Source: RGIG1959 sp964564305 (GTDB lineage: Bacteria; Bacillota; Clostridia; Oscillospirales; Acutalibacteraceae). From it: a DNA stretch of 44,710 nt. Under the pieces are notes generated by a model. The model was not told where the DNA came from. It did no database searches and saw only the letters and a program-made list of their open reading frames with translations. Positions 17,078 to 26,500 of this stretch are shown here, one piece after another (the stretch's first letter is position 1; every line of letters begins with the position of its first letter). The stretch spans positions 1-44,710 of the forward strand of contig CAZMAM010000009.1 of the NCBI GenBank assembly GCA_964564305.1, read 5' to 3'. The translations under genes and the position numbers were made by a program.

Positions 17078-17106
17078 TTGACAAATAAGGCGGGATATTG
17101 TACAAT
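17078..17106 (+). promoter_or_regulatory. Promoter of the pyrH-polC gene block
   Basis: TTGACA (17078-17083) and TACAAT (17101-17106) are separated by exactly 17 bases. Transcription would begin near 17113, about 78 bases before pyrH. No other strong promoter was noticed before polC, so one long transcript is plausible. Confidence 0.85.
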
Positions 17107-17190
17107 AAAAGCCGCAAAAACCGCTAAACGCAAAACATAAATCCGAGGGAAAAATTACGGATATCAGGGGAAAAGGAGGGTCGGTGCCGT

Positions 17191-17895
17191 ATGCAGCCGA
17201 AATATAAGCGTGTATTGCTGAAGCTCAGCGGCGAAGCGATGGCGGGCGAACAAAAAACCGGGTTAGATTTCCAAACGGTGCTTTCTTTTGCGCAGGCCAT
17301 CAAGCAATGCGCCAATGCCGGCGTGGAGATGGCGGTGGTTGTCGGGGGTGGCAATTTCTGGAGAGGCCGGCAGAGCGGGCAGATGGATCGCACTCGGGCG
17401 GATCATATGGGTATGCTCGCTACCGTCATCAATGCTTTGGGGCTTGCGGATGCTTTGGAGCAATTGGGGTGCGAAGTGCGGGTTCAGACCGGCATTATCA
17501 TGAATCAGATTGCGGAACCGTATATTCGCAACCGCGCGGTTAGGCATTTGGAAAAAGGCAGAGTCGTGATTATCGGATGCGGAACGGGAAATCCGTTTTT
17601 CTCCACCGATACCGCCGCGGCGCTTCGTGCGGCGGAGATTGAGGCGGATATTATCCTGAAGGCCAGCATGGTGGACGGCGTGTACGACAGCGATCCAAGG
17701 CAAAATCCGAACGCCGTCAAATACGACAGGCTCACCTTCCTGGACGTATTGAATCAAGATTTAAAGGTAATGGATTCCACTGCCGCCACATTGTGTCGGG
17801 ACAATCATCTGCCGATTCTGGTGTTTAATTTGCAAGATCCGCAAAATATCGTTCGCGCCGTTGCGGGAGAGGCAATCGGCACCGTTGTTGAATGA
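17191..17895 (+). CDS. pyrH: UMP kinase
   Basis: PyrH (234 residues) phosphorylates UMP to UDP with ATP, feeding pyrimidine nucleotide and UDP-sugar synthesis. It is an amino-acid-kinase fold enzyme: RVLLKLSGEA at the start binds phosphate, VVVGGGNFWRG follows, and the uracil/UMP region contains GMLATVINALGLADALE. TGNPFFSTDTAAALRAAE is a further hallmark. The ATG lies after AAAAGGAGGG, with a slightly long spacing. frr follows, the usual order in Bacillota, although rpsB-tsf, often found upstream, are absent here. Confidence 0.97.
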   Translation: MQPKYKRVLLKLSGEAMAGEQKTGLDFQTVLSFAQAIKQCANAGVEMAVVVGGGNFWRGRQSGQMDRTRADHMGMLATVINALGLADALEQLGCEVRVQTGIIMNQIAEPYIRNRAVRHLEKGRVVIIGCGTGNPFFSTDTAAALRAAEIEADIILKASMVDGVYDSDPRQNPNAVKYDRLTFLDVLNQDLKVMDSTAATLCRDNHLPILVFNLQDPQNIVRAVAGEAIGTVVE

Positions 17896-17934
17896 AGCTG
17901 CCGAATAAAAACTGCGGAAAAGAGGGGAAGACCT

Positions 17935-18489
17935 GTGCTGGAAATTTTGGAAAAGGCGCAAGCAAAAATGGAAAAAACCGTGAACGCTCTGCTGAGTGAA
18001 TACGCCACCGTTCGGGCGGGGCGCGCCAATCCGGGCGTACTGGATAAGATCACGGTGGAATATTACGGCGTTCCCACACCGGTGAATCAACTGGCTGCCG
18101 TTTCGGTTCCCGAACCGCGTACGCTGATGATTTCGCCGTGGGACAAAAGTTCTCTGAAAGCCGTTGAGCGCGCCATTCAGGCGTCGGATCTGGGGTTGAA
18201 TCCCCAAAGCGACGGGAGTTCTATTCGCTTGATTTTTCCACCGCTCACCGAAGAACGCCGCAAGGAACTCAGCAAGACCATTTACAAGTATGCGGAAGAA
18301 GCCAAGGTTGCGGTAAGATCGGTGCGAAGGGACGGAAACGAAAAGCTGAAGGCGGCAAAAAAGCAGGGAGATTTGACAGAAGACGATTTGCGCGATGCGG
18401 AAAAAGAAATGCAGGATCTCACCGATAAATATTGCAAGAAAATTGATCAGGTTGCGTCCGGGAAAGAAAAAGACATCATGGAGATTTGA
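17935..18489 (+). CDS. frr: Ribosome recycling factor
   Basis: This 184-residue factor splits post-termination ribosomes together with EF-G. The tRNA-like three-helix bundle is recognisable from RAGRANPGVLDKITVEYYG near residue 30, PWDKSSLKAVERAIQASDLGLNP in the middle, and the C-terminal helix with RRDGNEKLK. The start is GTG at 17935 after AGAGGGGAAG. uppS begins on the base after its stop codon, so the two are tightly coupled. Confidence 0.97.
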   Translation: MLEILEKAQAKMEKTVNALLSEYATVRAGRANPGVLDKITVEYYGVPTPVNQLAAVSVPEPRTLMISPWDKSSLKAVERAIQASDLGLNPQSDGSSIRLIFPPLTEERRKELSKTIYKYAEEAKVAVRSVRRDGNEKLKAAKKQGDLTEDDLRDAEKEMQDLTDKYCKKIDQVASGKEKDIMEI

Positions 18490-19215
18490 ATGAAATTTCG
18501 AAAAAACAAGATGCCGGCGGCGGTTCCCGCGCACATCGGTTTTATCATGGACGGAAACGGGCGCTGGGCAAAAAGGCGCGGAATGCCCCGCCGGGCGGGG
18601 CATTCCGCCGGCGCACAGGCTTTTCGCCGCATCGTTAAGGCCTGCGAAGCACGCGGTGTGCGCGTGGCGACTTTTTATGCGTTTTCCACGGAAAATTGGA
18701 AGCGTCCGCGCGAAGAAGTGGACGCGATCATGGATTTGCTTCGGGATTACCTCAAAGAATCTCTTTCCGATTTTCGAAATGAGAATATCGTCACCCGTTT
18801 TATCGGCGACCGTTCTCCTTTGGCGCCGGATATTCAGGAACTGATGCGGGAAGCGGAGGACGCCACGGCGCACAAAACCGGAATGACCGTCAATATAGCG
18901 GTGAATTACGGCGGCAGGCACGAAATGGTTTTGGCGGTTCAAAAGCTGGCGCATCGCGTGATAAATGGGAAATTGGCTCCGGATCAGATCGATGAACAGG
19001 TCGTTTCAGATGCTTTGGATACAGCCGGGCAGCCGGATCCGGATTTGATTATACGTCCGAGCGGAGAGTATCGGACAAGCAATTTTCTGCTGTGGCAGTC
19101 CGCTTATGCGGAATATGTCTTTATGGATGTGCTTTGGCCGGATTTTAACGCAAAACAGTTGGATAAGGCATTGGAAATTTACGCCGGTCGTCAGCGCAGA
19201 TTCGGCGGCGTGTAA
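18490..19215 (+). CDS. uppS: Isoprenyl transferase (undecaprenyl diphosphate synthase)
   Basis: UppS (241 residues) condenses isopentenyl diphosphate units into the undecaprenyl carrier lipid for peptidoglycan and other envelope polymers. The catalytic start FIMDGNGRWAKRRG places the essential aspartate at residue 21, and the C-terminal region contains IRPSGEYRTSNFLLWQSAYAE. It directly abuts frr. The bases coding for the conserved RRGMPRRAGH segment form a perfect 14-bp hairpin (18578-18608), an unusually stable structure inside a gene. Precursor supply comes from dxr and ispG further along the same block. Confidence 0.97.
   Translation: MKFRKNKMPAAVPAHIGFIMDGNGRWAKRRGMPRRAGHSAGAQAFRRIVKACEARGVRVATFYAFSTENWKRPREEVDAIMDLLRDYLKESLSDFRNENIVTRFIGDRSPLAPDIQELMREAEDATAHKTGMTVNIAVNYGGRHEMVLAVQKLAHRVINGKLAPDQIDEQVVSDALDTAGQPDPDLIIRPSGEYRTSNFLLWQSAYAEYVFMDVLWPDFNAKQLDKALEIYAGRQRRFGGV
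18578..18608. repeat. Perfect 14-bp inverted repeat inside uppS
   Basis: GCGGAATGCCCCGC (18578-18591) is the exact reverse complement of 18595-18608, with only CGG between the arms. It lies about 90 bases into uppS and has no T-run. Such a stem should form in mRNA. Confidence 0.9.
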
Positions 19216-19245
19216 TCGTGTAAAAGGCATGGGAGGGCTGCCCGT

Positions 19246-20067
19246 ATGAAAGCGCGTATTTTCACCGGTATTGTCGGCGGATCGGCGGCGCTTGCCATAT
19301 TGCTCTTTTTTCCTCCGTGGGGAATCGCCGCGGCGATTTCGGTTATTTGTGTGCTGGGAATTTTTGAATTGCTGGCGGTTACCGGTCACCGCCGCCCGTT
19401 AGGTGTTTTGGTGCTTGCCCTGACATTTGCCGCAAGCGCCCCTTTTTTGATGCTGCTGGGCGACACGGGCTTGGCGGTGGCGGTCATCGGCGTATTTGCG
19501 GTATTGCTTTCGCTGTGCCAAATCATTTGTCATAAGCAGCTTACGCCTGAGGGAACGGGGCTGGTTTTTTTTGTATCCGTAGTTGCGGGCGGGGGCTTGT
19601 CCAGCATTGCTGCCGTGCGCGCGCTTCCGCAGGGGCTTTTTTATATTTTTCTGGTTTTTCTTATCGCGTGGTTTTGCGATATCGGCGCTTATTTCACGGG
19701 AACACTGATAGGCAAACATCCCATGTGTCCTTCGATTAGTCCCAAAAAAACGGTGGAAGGATTTTTGGGCGGGCTGGTATTTTCGGTCGGCATGAGCTTG
19801 CTCGGCGCATGGATTTATGACGCTGTTTGCCTACGCGAAAGCGCGCTCACGATGAATTATTGGCAGGTGGCGATTATGGCCCTGCTACTGGCACCTTTGT
19901 CTGTTTTGGGCGATTTGCTCTGTTCGCTGATCAAGCGGCAGAGTCATGTGAAGGATTTCGGTCATTTGTTTCCCGGTCATGGCGGTATAATGGATCGCTT
20001 TGACAGCCTGATATTTGTCGCTCCGGCGGTTTATGCGGTATGTGCATGGCTGCCTCCGATTGCGTAG
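19246..20067 (+). CDS. cdsA: Phosphatidate cytidylyltransferase (CDP-diglyceride synthase)
   Basis: CdsA (273 residues) makes CDP-diacylglycerol from phosphatidate and CTP, the branch point of phospholipid synthesis. It is a polytopic membrane protein with about eight hydrophobic segments. The signature regions SPKKTVEGFLGG (about 165-176) and HGGIMDRFDSLIF (near 245-257) with conserved acidic residues are present. The ATG at 19246 follows GGGAGGG with a comfortable spacing. Downstream, a weak hairpin (20081-20101) separates it from dxr. Confidence 0.95.
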   Translation: MKARIFTGIVGGSAALAILLFFPPWGIAAAISVICVLGIFELLAVTGHRRPLGVLVLALTFAASAPFLMLLGDTGLAVAVIGVFAVLLSLCQIICHKQLTPEGTGLVFFVSVVAGGGLSSIAAVRALPQGLFYIFLVFLIAWFCDIGAYFTGTLIGKHPMCPSISPKKTVEGFLGGLVFSVGMSLLGAWIYDAVCLRESALTMNYWQVAIMALLLAPLSVLGDLLCSLIKRQSHVKDFGHLFPGHGGIMDRFDSLIFVAPAVYAVCAWLPPIA

Positions 20068-20080
20068 ACAGGTTTTCTTT

Positions 20081-20101
20081 CGGCGGGCAACGGCTCCGCC
20101 G
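20081..20101 (+). terminator. Weak hairpin between cdsA and dxr
   Basis: CGGCGG (20081-20086) pairs with CCGCCG (20096-20101) around nine bases, followed by TCTTTC. The T-run is interrupted, so this may be an attenuator or a processing site rather than a real terminator. Confidence 0.35.
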
Positions 20102-20203
20102 TCTTTCATCTTGCAGAGAAGAGAGCCAAAGGGATTCCGGGCGTTCCTCAAAGATTTGTTCCCGCATAACGGCTTATCCCTGCATAACAAAAGGATGACT
20201 TTT

Positions 20204-21355
20204 TTGAAGAATCTTGTATTGCTTGGCTCTACCGGTTCTATCGGAACGCAAACATTGGATGTGGCGCCAAATTGCGGCTATGACATTTTAGCGCTGGCGG
20301 CGGGAAATCGCGTGAGGGAGCTGGAAGCGCAGATTCGCCGGTTTTCGCCGCCCTATGCCGTACTGTACGATTCTGCCGCCGCCAAGGATTTGGCGGTTCG
20401 CGTGGCGGATTTGCCGGTTACCGTTCTTTCGGGCATGGAAGGCCTGTGTGCCGTCGCGTCCCTGAGTGACGCGGATTTGGTATTGAATGCGGTAGTCGGT
20501 ATGGTGGGTTTGCAGCCCACTTTAGCGGCGATAGAAGCGGGAAATCATGTGGCGCTCGCCAATAAAGAGACTTTGGTTGCGGGGGGCGCTTTGGTCACTG
20601 AAGCGGTGCGGCGCAAAGGCGTTCGGCTGCTCCCGGTGGACAGCGAGCATTCGGCCATTTTTCAATGCCTTCAGGCTGCGCCGGAGCCAAAGTCGCTGAA
20701 AAAATTGATTCTCACCGCATCCGGAGGCCCTTTTTTCGGAAAAACGCAGCAGGAGTTACATCATGTGACCTTAGCGGATGCCTTGCGCCATCCCAACTGG
20801 CATATGGGGGCCAAAATTACGGTGGACAGCGCCACCATGATGAATAAAGGGCTGGAACTGATCGAAGCGCGGTGGCTTTTTCAGACGGATCCGGAAGACC
20901 TCGAAATTGTCGTTCATCGTGAGAGCATTGTGCATTCTCTGGTGGAATTCACCGACAATGCGGTTTTGGCGCAGCTGGGTGTTCCGGATATGCGCATTCC
21001 AATTCAGTATGCGCTGACTTTTCCGCGCCGTATGCCTTCAGCGGTGCGGGAGCTTTCTTTGACGGATATCGGAGCCCTGACATTTTACAAACCGGACGAA
21101 GAAACTTTCCGGTGTCTGCCGATTTGCCGCCGGGCGTTGCAGATCGGAGGATTGGCCCCTGCGGCGGTCAACGGTGCCAATGAGGCTGCGGTCGCGCTGT
21201 TCATACAGGGTAAAATTGCTTTTACGGCTATTCCGCGGCTTGCCGAATATGTTCTCTCGCGCAGCTGGCCGGCAGACGGTACCGTGGAAGATGTTCTGAA
21301 CGTTGATCGGGAAGCGAGAGCCATGGTGCGGCAGGCGTGCGGACAAAGGGGGTGA
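20204..21355 (+). CDS. dxr: 1-deoxy-D-xylulose 5-phosphate reductoisomerase
   Basis: Dxr (383 residues) converts DXP to MEP with NADPH, the committed step of the non-mevalonate isoprenoid pathway. The Rossmann motif LLGSTGSIGTQTLD is at the N-terminus. The metal/substrate site is visible in LPVDSEHSAIFQ and in GAKITVDSATMMNKGLE. The TTG at 20204 is preferred because AAAGGATG lies at ideal spacing, and the product then starts LKNLVLLGSTG like the Bacillus enzyme. An ATG at 20195 is the alternative but has almost no room for a ribosome site. rseP follows immediately. Confidence 0.96.
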   Translation: MKNLVLLGSTGSIGTQTLDVAPNCGYDILALAAGNRVRELEAQIRRFSPPYAVLYDSAAAKDLAVRVADLPVTVLSGMEGLCAVASLSDADLVLNAVVGMVGLQPTLAAIEAGNHVALANKETLVAGGALVTEAVRRKGVRLLPVDSEHSAIFQCLQAAPEPKSLKKLILTASGGPFFGKTQQELHHVTLADALRHPNWHMGAKITVDSATMMNKGLELIEARWLFQTDPEDLEIVVHRESIVHSLVEFTDNAVLAQLGVPDMRIPIQYALTFPRRMPSAVRELSLTDIGALTFYKPDEETFRCLPICRRALQIGGLAPAAVNGANEAAVALFIQGKIAFTAIPRLAEYVLSRSWPADGTVEDVLNVDREARAMVRQACGQRG

Positions 21356-21362
21356 CGGGGTA

Positions 21363-22457
21363 ATGTGGCTGGTCAAAATCCTGATTGCGCTTTTGCTTTT
21401 CGGCATCATTATTCTCGTACACGAACTGGGGCATTTTCTGATTGCCAAGGCGTGCGGAGTTCGGGTGAACGAATTTGCCATCGGCATGGGCCCTAAGTTG
21501 TTCTCTTTCGGGAAAAAGGAAACACGTTATTCTCTGCGGCTGTTTCCCATCGGCGGTTTTTGTGCCATGGAAGGCGAGGACGACGAAAGCGACGATCCCC
21601 GTGCCTTTGGCAATCAGCGCGTTTGGAAACGAATGTTGATTGTTCTGGCGGGTGTCACCATGAATTTCGTTCTGGGGTATGCGGTTCTCCTTTTCGCTAT
21701 CGGATTTTTTACCCCGATGAGTAACGGTGAAGTGTTGTATCCCACCGCGACTGTTGCGAGATTGGATGCGTCTTCTCCGGCGTATCAGACGGGATTGCGC
21801 CCGGGGGATACGATTGTCAGCATCAACAGCCGTCCGGTCATTACCACCAACGATATGATGGTGACCATGCAAAGCGATGAAGACGGCGTTATGGCCATGA
21901 TGGTGAAGCGAACGGACGAGAGCGGGAAAAAGGTGAAGGTTTCCCTTCCGAAGGTCACATTCGAAGTTTCGCAGGATGAAAACGGTCAGCGCTATATACA
22001 GTATGATTTTGTGCTGCTGGGAGTGCCGCAGACATTTTTTGGAACCTTCGGAGAGGCCGCCAAAACCGAACTTTCGCTCGGGACCACCGTTTGGTGGAGC
22101 TTAGGCGATATTATCACCGGGAAATACGGTTTGAACGAACTTTCCGGCCCCGTGGGTACGGTGGACATTATCGGGGATATGGTGGGAGAGGCGGCGCAAC
22201 ATATCACCCGTGAGAATATCTACAGTGTTTTTATGCTGTTTGCGCTGATTTCGGTGAATGTCGCGGTGTTCAACTTTTTGCCTATTCCGGCGTTGGACGG
22301 TGGGCGGATGGTTTTTTTGCTGATTGAAGCGATTGTGCGCAAACCTGTTCCGAAGAAATACGAGAGCATAGTGCATCTTATCGGTATGGCGCTATTGATT
22401 TTACTGATGATTGCGGTTACATTCAGTGATATCTCCAAACTGTTCGGAGGCGGATGA
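21363..22457 (+). CDS. rseP: RseP/RasP-type intramembrane site-2 zinc metalloprotease
   Basis: This 364-residue protease cleaves membrane-embedded substrates such as anti-sigma factors and signal-peptide remnants. The zinc motif is HELGH (residues 20-24) in the first membrane helix. The second metal-ligand motif, NFLPIPALDGG (304-314), is near the C-terminus. A PDZ domain lies between (about 125-200, with GLRPGDTIVSINSRPV). Four hydrophobic segments fit the family. The ATG at 21363 follows AAAGGGGG embedded at the end of dxr. ispG starts one base after its stop. Confidence 0.96.
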   Translation: MWLVKILIALLLFGIIILVHELGHFLIAKACGVRVNEFAIGMGPKLFSFGKKETRYSLRLFPIGGFCAMEGEDDESDDPRAFGNQRVWKRMLIVLAGVTMNFVLGYAVLLFAIGFFTPMSNGEVLYPTATVARLDASSPAYQTGLRPGDTIVSINSRPVITTNDMMVTMQSDEDGVMAMMVKRTDESGKKVKVSLPKVTFEVSQDENGQRYIQYDFVLLGVPQTFFGTFGEAAKTELSLGTTVWWSLGDIITGKYGLNELSGPVGTVDIIGDMVGEAAQHITRENIYSVFMLFALISVNVAVFNFLPIPALDGGRMVFLLIEAIVRKPVPKKYESIVHLIGMALLILLMIAVTFSDISKLFGGG

Positions 22458-22458
22458 T

Positions 22459-23508
22459 ATGCCAAGAAGAAACAGCCGGCCGGTGCGCGTGGGGAATCGG
22501 GTCATCGGCGGGGACGCTCCCGTGACGGTGCAGTCCATGCTCAACGTGCCCGCCAATGACGTTTCCGGCAATGTGGCTCAGGCAATGCGGCTTCAGGAAG
22601 CGGGATGCGACATTCTCCGGGTAGCGGTTCCCAATCGGGATGCGGTACGGTTGATTGATGCCGTCAAATCCCGCGTGAAATTGCCTTTGGTGGCGGATAT
22701 TCACTTTGATTACCGGTTGGCGCTGGAAAGCGTGGCGGCCGGAGCAGATAAAATTCGCATCAATCCGGGCAATATCGGCGCCAAAGACAGAATTCGCGCC
22801 GTGGCACGGGCTTGTCAATCCAAAGGCGTTCCGATTCGCATCGGGGTAAACAGCGGTTCGCTGGAATCGGATATTTTGGCAAAATACGGAAGACCTACCG
22901 CACAAGCGCTGTGCGACAGTGCTCTGTACCACGCCTCTTTATTGGAGGAAGCGGATTTTCACGATATTGTGCTTTCACTGAAATCTTCCGATGTTTGCAC
23001 CATGTTTGAAGCTTACCGCCTAGTCGCGAGCCGGTGTGATTATCCTCTTCATTTGGGTGTGACGGAAGCGGGAACGCCGCGCACCGGACTGTTGAAATCC
23101 GCTGCCGGAATCGGTGGGTTGCTGTTGTGCGGTATCGGGGATACGGTGCGGGTTTCTCTGACCGCCGATCCGTCGGAGGAAGTGAAGGCGGGAAGAGATC
23201 TGCTGTCCGTTTTGGGCCTTCGGGCAAAAGGGGCTCGGTTGATTTCCTGCCCCACCTGCGGCAGAACGGAAGTCGACCTGATAACCGTTGCCGAAGAAGT
23301 GGAAAAGCGTCTGGCGGCGGTGGATAAGGACATCACGGTCGCGGTAATGGGCTGCGTGGTAAACGGCCCGGGAGAAGCCAAAGAAGCGGACGTCGGCATG
23401 GCTGGAGGAAAAGGAAAATTCGCTATCTTCAAAAAAGGGAGCGTCATCCGCACCGTTTCGGAGGCACAGGCGGTGGACGCTTTGATGGAGGAAATCGCAT
23501 CTTTGTAA
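22459..23508 (+). CDS. ispG: 4-hydroxy-3-methylbut-2-en-1-yl diphosphate synthase
   Basis: IspG (349 residues) reduces the cyclic MEcPP to HMBPP, the penultimate step of the MEP pathway, with a [4Fe-4S] cluster. The cluster ligands are recognisable as Cys264, Cys267 and Cys299, with Glu306 in NGPGE as the likely fourth ligand. The N-terminal TIM barrel starts VTVQSMLNVPANDV. GGAGG in the end of rseP serves as its ribosome site. With dxr and uppS it forms an isoprenoid set in this block. Confidence 0.97.
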   Translation: MPRRNSRPVRVGNRVIGGDAPVTVQSMLNVPANDVSGNVAQAMRLQEAGCDILRVAVPNRDAVRLIDAVKSRVKLPLVADIHFDYRLALESVAAGADKIRINPGNIGAKDRIRAVARACQSKGVPIRIGVNSGSLESDILAKYGRPTAQALCDSALYHASLLEEADFHDIVLSLKSSDVCTMFEAYRLVASRCDYPLHLGVTEAGTPRTGLLKSAAGIGGLLLCGIGDTVRVSLTADPSEEVKAGRDLLSVLGLRAKGARLISCPTCGRTEVDLITVAEEVEKRLAAVDKDITVAVMGCVVNGPGEAKEADVGMAGGKGKFAIFKKGSVIRTVSEAQAVDALMEEIASL

Positions 23509-23566
23509 GCGGCGCCATTTCCGAATCATCGAATCAAAAGAAATTTTTGCAAAGGATAATCGGCGT

Positions 23567-26500
23567 ATGACGGTATCGGAACTTTTTGAACACATAATCA
23601 ATATCGATGCGATTGATCCGTCGGTGGCGCAGGCTCAGGTTGAGCAGCTCACCGTTCGCGGGAATGGCGAACTGTTGACGGTCGGGTTATTTTTGCAATC
23701 GGTTATTCCGTTTGCGGAACTGGAAACGGCGGAGCAACAGTTTGCGCGGGCGCTTTCGGTCCATACGCAGATTCAGCCGCGGTTTCCGGCCCACACGCTG
23801 GATGCTGCCGCCATGGAAACGGTTATCGCGCTTTTGCGGCGGCGTTATGTGCAGATTAACGGCACGTTTGAAGACGCCGTCTATGTTTTTGACGGAGATA
23901 CGCTGACGGTACAGCTTGCGCACGGAAGAATGCAGCTGCTTCACACTACCGAAACCGATAAGCATCTTGAGCAATGCCTGTATACCCTTTTTTCCAGGCG
24001 GATAACCGTTTGCTTTTCGGGAGAAGATAACGAAAGCGGGCCAGAAGCGCAGCTCTTTCCGGACAGCACGCCTGCTCGGAAAGAGCAACCGGAGCCCTCT
24101 CAGCCGAAACCTTCGGCAGATAGCCTTTCGGGAGATCTTCCGTCCGCCGGCGGACGTACTCGTTCTTCCCGGATGAAAGAGTTGGATTTTTCACGCCCGC
24201 CCAAAGACGGCCTGCCCATTTATTTGCAGACGGCGGTGGTTGTTGTCGGATCTGCGATAAAGACTTCTCCCGTCCCGATAGCCGAACTGGAATCGAACGG
24301 CGGTACGGTCGTGGTATGGGGGGAAGTATTCGGCGCCACCCGAAGGGAGAGTCGCGATGGAAGCAGGCAATTGTTTGAATTTTACCTCACCGATCGCACC
24401 GATTCGCTTACGGTGGATTTGTGGCTGGATTCCAAGCGGGAAAAGCAGATAGCCGCGGCGGCGGAGGCGGTCAAAGACGGCGCATGCCTTTTGGTGCGCG
24501 GCATGTACGATTACAGCGAATACGCCAAAGGAAATGTGCTGCGCGCCAAAGATATTGCACGGGTAGAGCGTTATCAAAGGCAGGATAACGCCCCGGTCAA
24601 GCGGGTGGAATTGCACACGCACACCAAAATGTCCATGATGGACGCGGTTGTGCCGCCGAAGGATTTGGTCAACCGGGCCGCTTTTTGGGGCCATCAGGCG
24701 GTGGCCGTAACCGATCACGGCGTGGTACAGGCCTTTCCGGACGCGATGACGGCGGCGGAAAAGCTGGAAAAAGACGGTGTTTCCATCAAGATTCTGTACG
24801 GTGTGGAGGCTTATTATATCAACGATTTGGCTGCTGCCGTGACGGGCAAGGCGGATGCCGCCCTTACGGATGAACTGATTGTATTCGATTTGGAGACTAC
24901 GGGGTTATCTCAGCAGAGTGACCGCATTACCGAAATTGGGGCGGTTCGGTTCAAAAACGGGGAAGTGACGGAAGAATTCGATACCTTTGTGAATCCACAT
25001 CGATCCATTCCCGTCAAGGTGTCGGAACTGACCGGGATTACCGATGAGATGGTGGCCGCCGCTCCCGAAGAACAGGAAGCGCTTAGCCGGTTTTACGCTT
25101 TTTGCTCCGGGTGCAAAATTCTGATTGCGCACAATGCATCTTTTGATATGGGCTTTCTTCGGCATGCGGCCAAACGGTGCGGCATGGATTTTTCGTTTAC
25201 GGGTATCGATACCGTAGTGATTTCCCGGGTTTTATATCCGAATCTCAAGAATCATAAACTGGATACGGTAGCGAAGGCCTTAAATCTTCCGGCATTTCAT
25301 CATCACCGCGCCTGTGATGACGCGAGAGAACTGGCGATGATTTTTGCGGTATTTGTTCAGGATATGCACCGGCGGGAGATTACGCGGGTACAGCAGATCA
25401 ATACCTATCTTCGCGGCGGCGATACCAAGAGCATTCGCCCCAATCATATGCTTTTGCTGGCGCAAAATTCCGTCGGATTAAAGAATCTGTACAAATTAAT
25501 CTCATGGTCGCATTTGCACAATTTTCATCGCAATCCCCGCATTACCAAATCCAAGCTGCTGGAATACCGCAAGGGTTTGCTGATCGGGTCGGCCTGTGAG
25601 CGGGGAGAATTATTTGAGGCGATAACTCAGGGAAGGCCATGGGGAGAACTGCTGGATATCGCGAAGTTTTACGATTTTCTGGAGATCCAGCCTATCGGCA
25701 ACAACCGGTTTATGATTGATTCCGGTATAGCCCAAGACGAGGAGCAGCTCCGGGAGTTCAACCGCACGGTGGTCGCTCTGGGAGAAAAATTGCACGTTCC
25801 CGTATGCGCTACCTGCGATGTGCATTTTCTCGATCCTCAGGATGAGGAATTTCGCCGTATTCTGCAAACCGCGCAGGAATATGAGGGCGCGGATACTCAG
25901 GCGCCGCTGTATTTGCGCACCACCGAAGAAATGCTTGAGGAATTTTCCTATTTGGGAGAGAAAAAGGCGTACGAAGTGGTGGTGACCAACACCAATGTCA
26001 TCGCCGATCGTATCGAACCTATCCGTCCCATTCCCACCGGAACCTATCCGCCGCACATCGACGGTTCGGATGAACAGCTTCAGGCCATTACATGGGGTCG
26101 CGCCAAAGAGATATACGGGGATCCGCTGCCCGAAATCGTTCGGCAGCGGCTGGATCGCGAACTGTCCTCCATTATTAAGCACGGTTTTTCGGTATTGTAC
26201 ATGATTGCGCATAAACTGGTGCGCGATTCTGAGGAGCACGGTTACATGGTCGGATCCAGAGGATCGGTCGGATCCTCTTTTGTCGCCAGCATGGCGGGCA
26301 TCTCCGAAGTCAATCCCCTGCCTCCGCATTATGTTTGCCGTAAATGCCGGTACAGCGAGTTTTTTACTCACGGAGAAGTGGGATCCGGCTTTGATTTGCC
26401 CGAAAAATTGTGCCCGGAATGCGGAAGCGAATTGGATCGCGACGGACACGAAATCCCGTTTGAAACGTTTCTCGGGTTCGATGGGGATAAAGCGCCGGAT

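Larger units (their letters stand above)
16745..17190. other. Non-coding region upstream of pyrH
   Basis: This 446-base stretch holds a terminator hairpin (16768-16795), a short complete copy of the dispersed repeat (16820-16891) that also looks like a terminator, and the pyrH promoter (17078-17106). Between 16900 and 17075 I see nothing further that can be supported. Confidence 0.7.

Noticed and set aside
17761..18954. 397-codon open frame on the - strand
   Set aside because: It is antisense to pyrH, frr and uppS, all of which are unambiguous.
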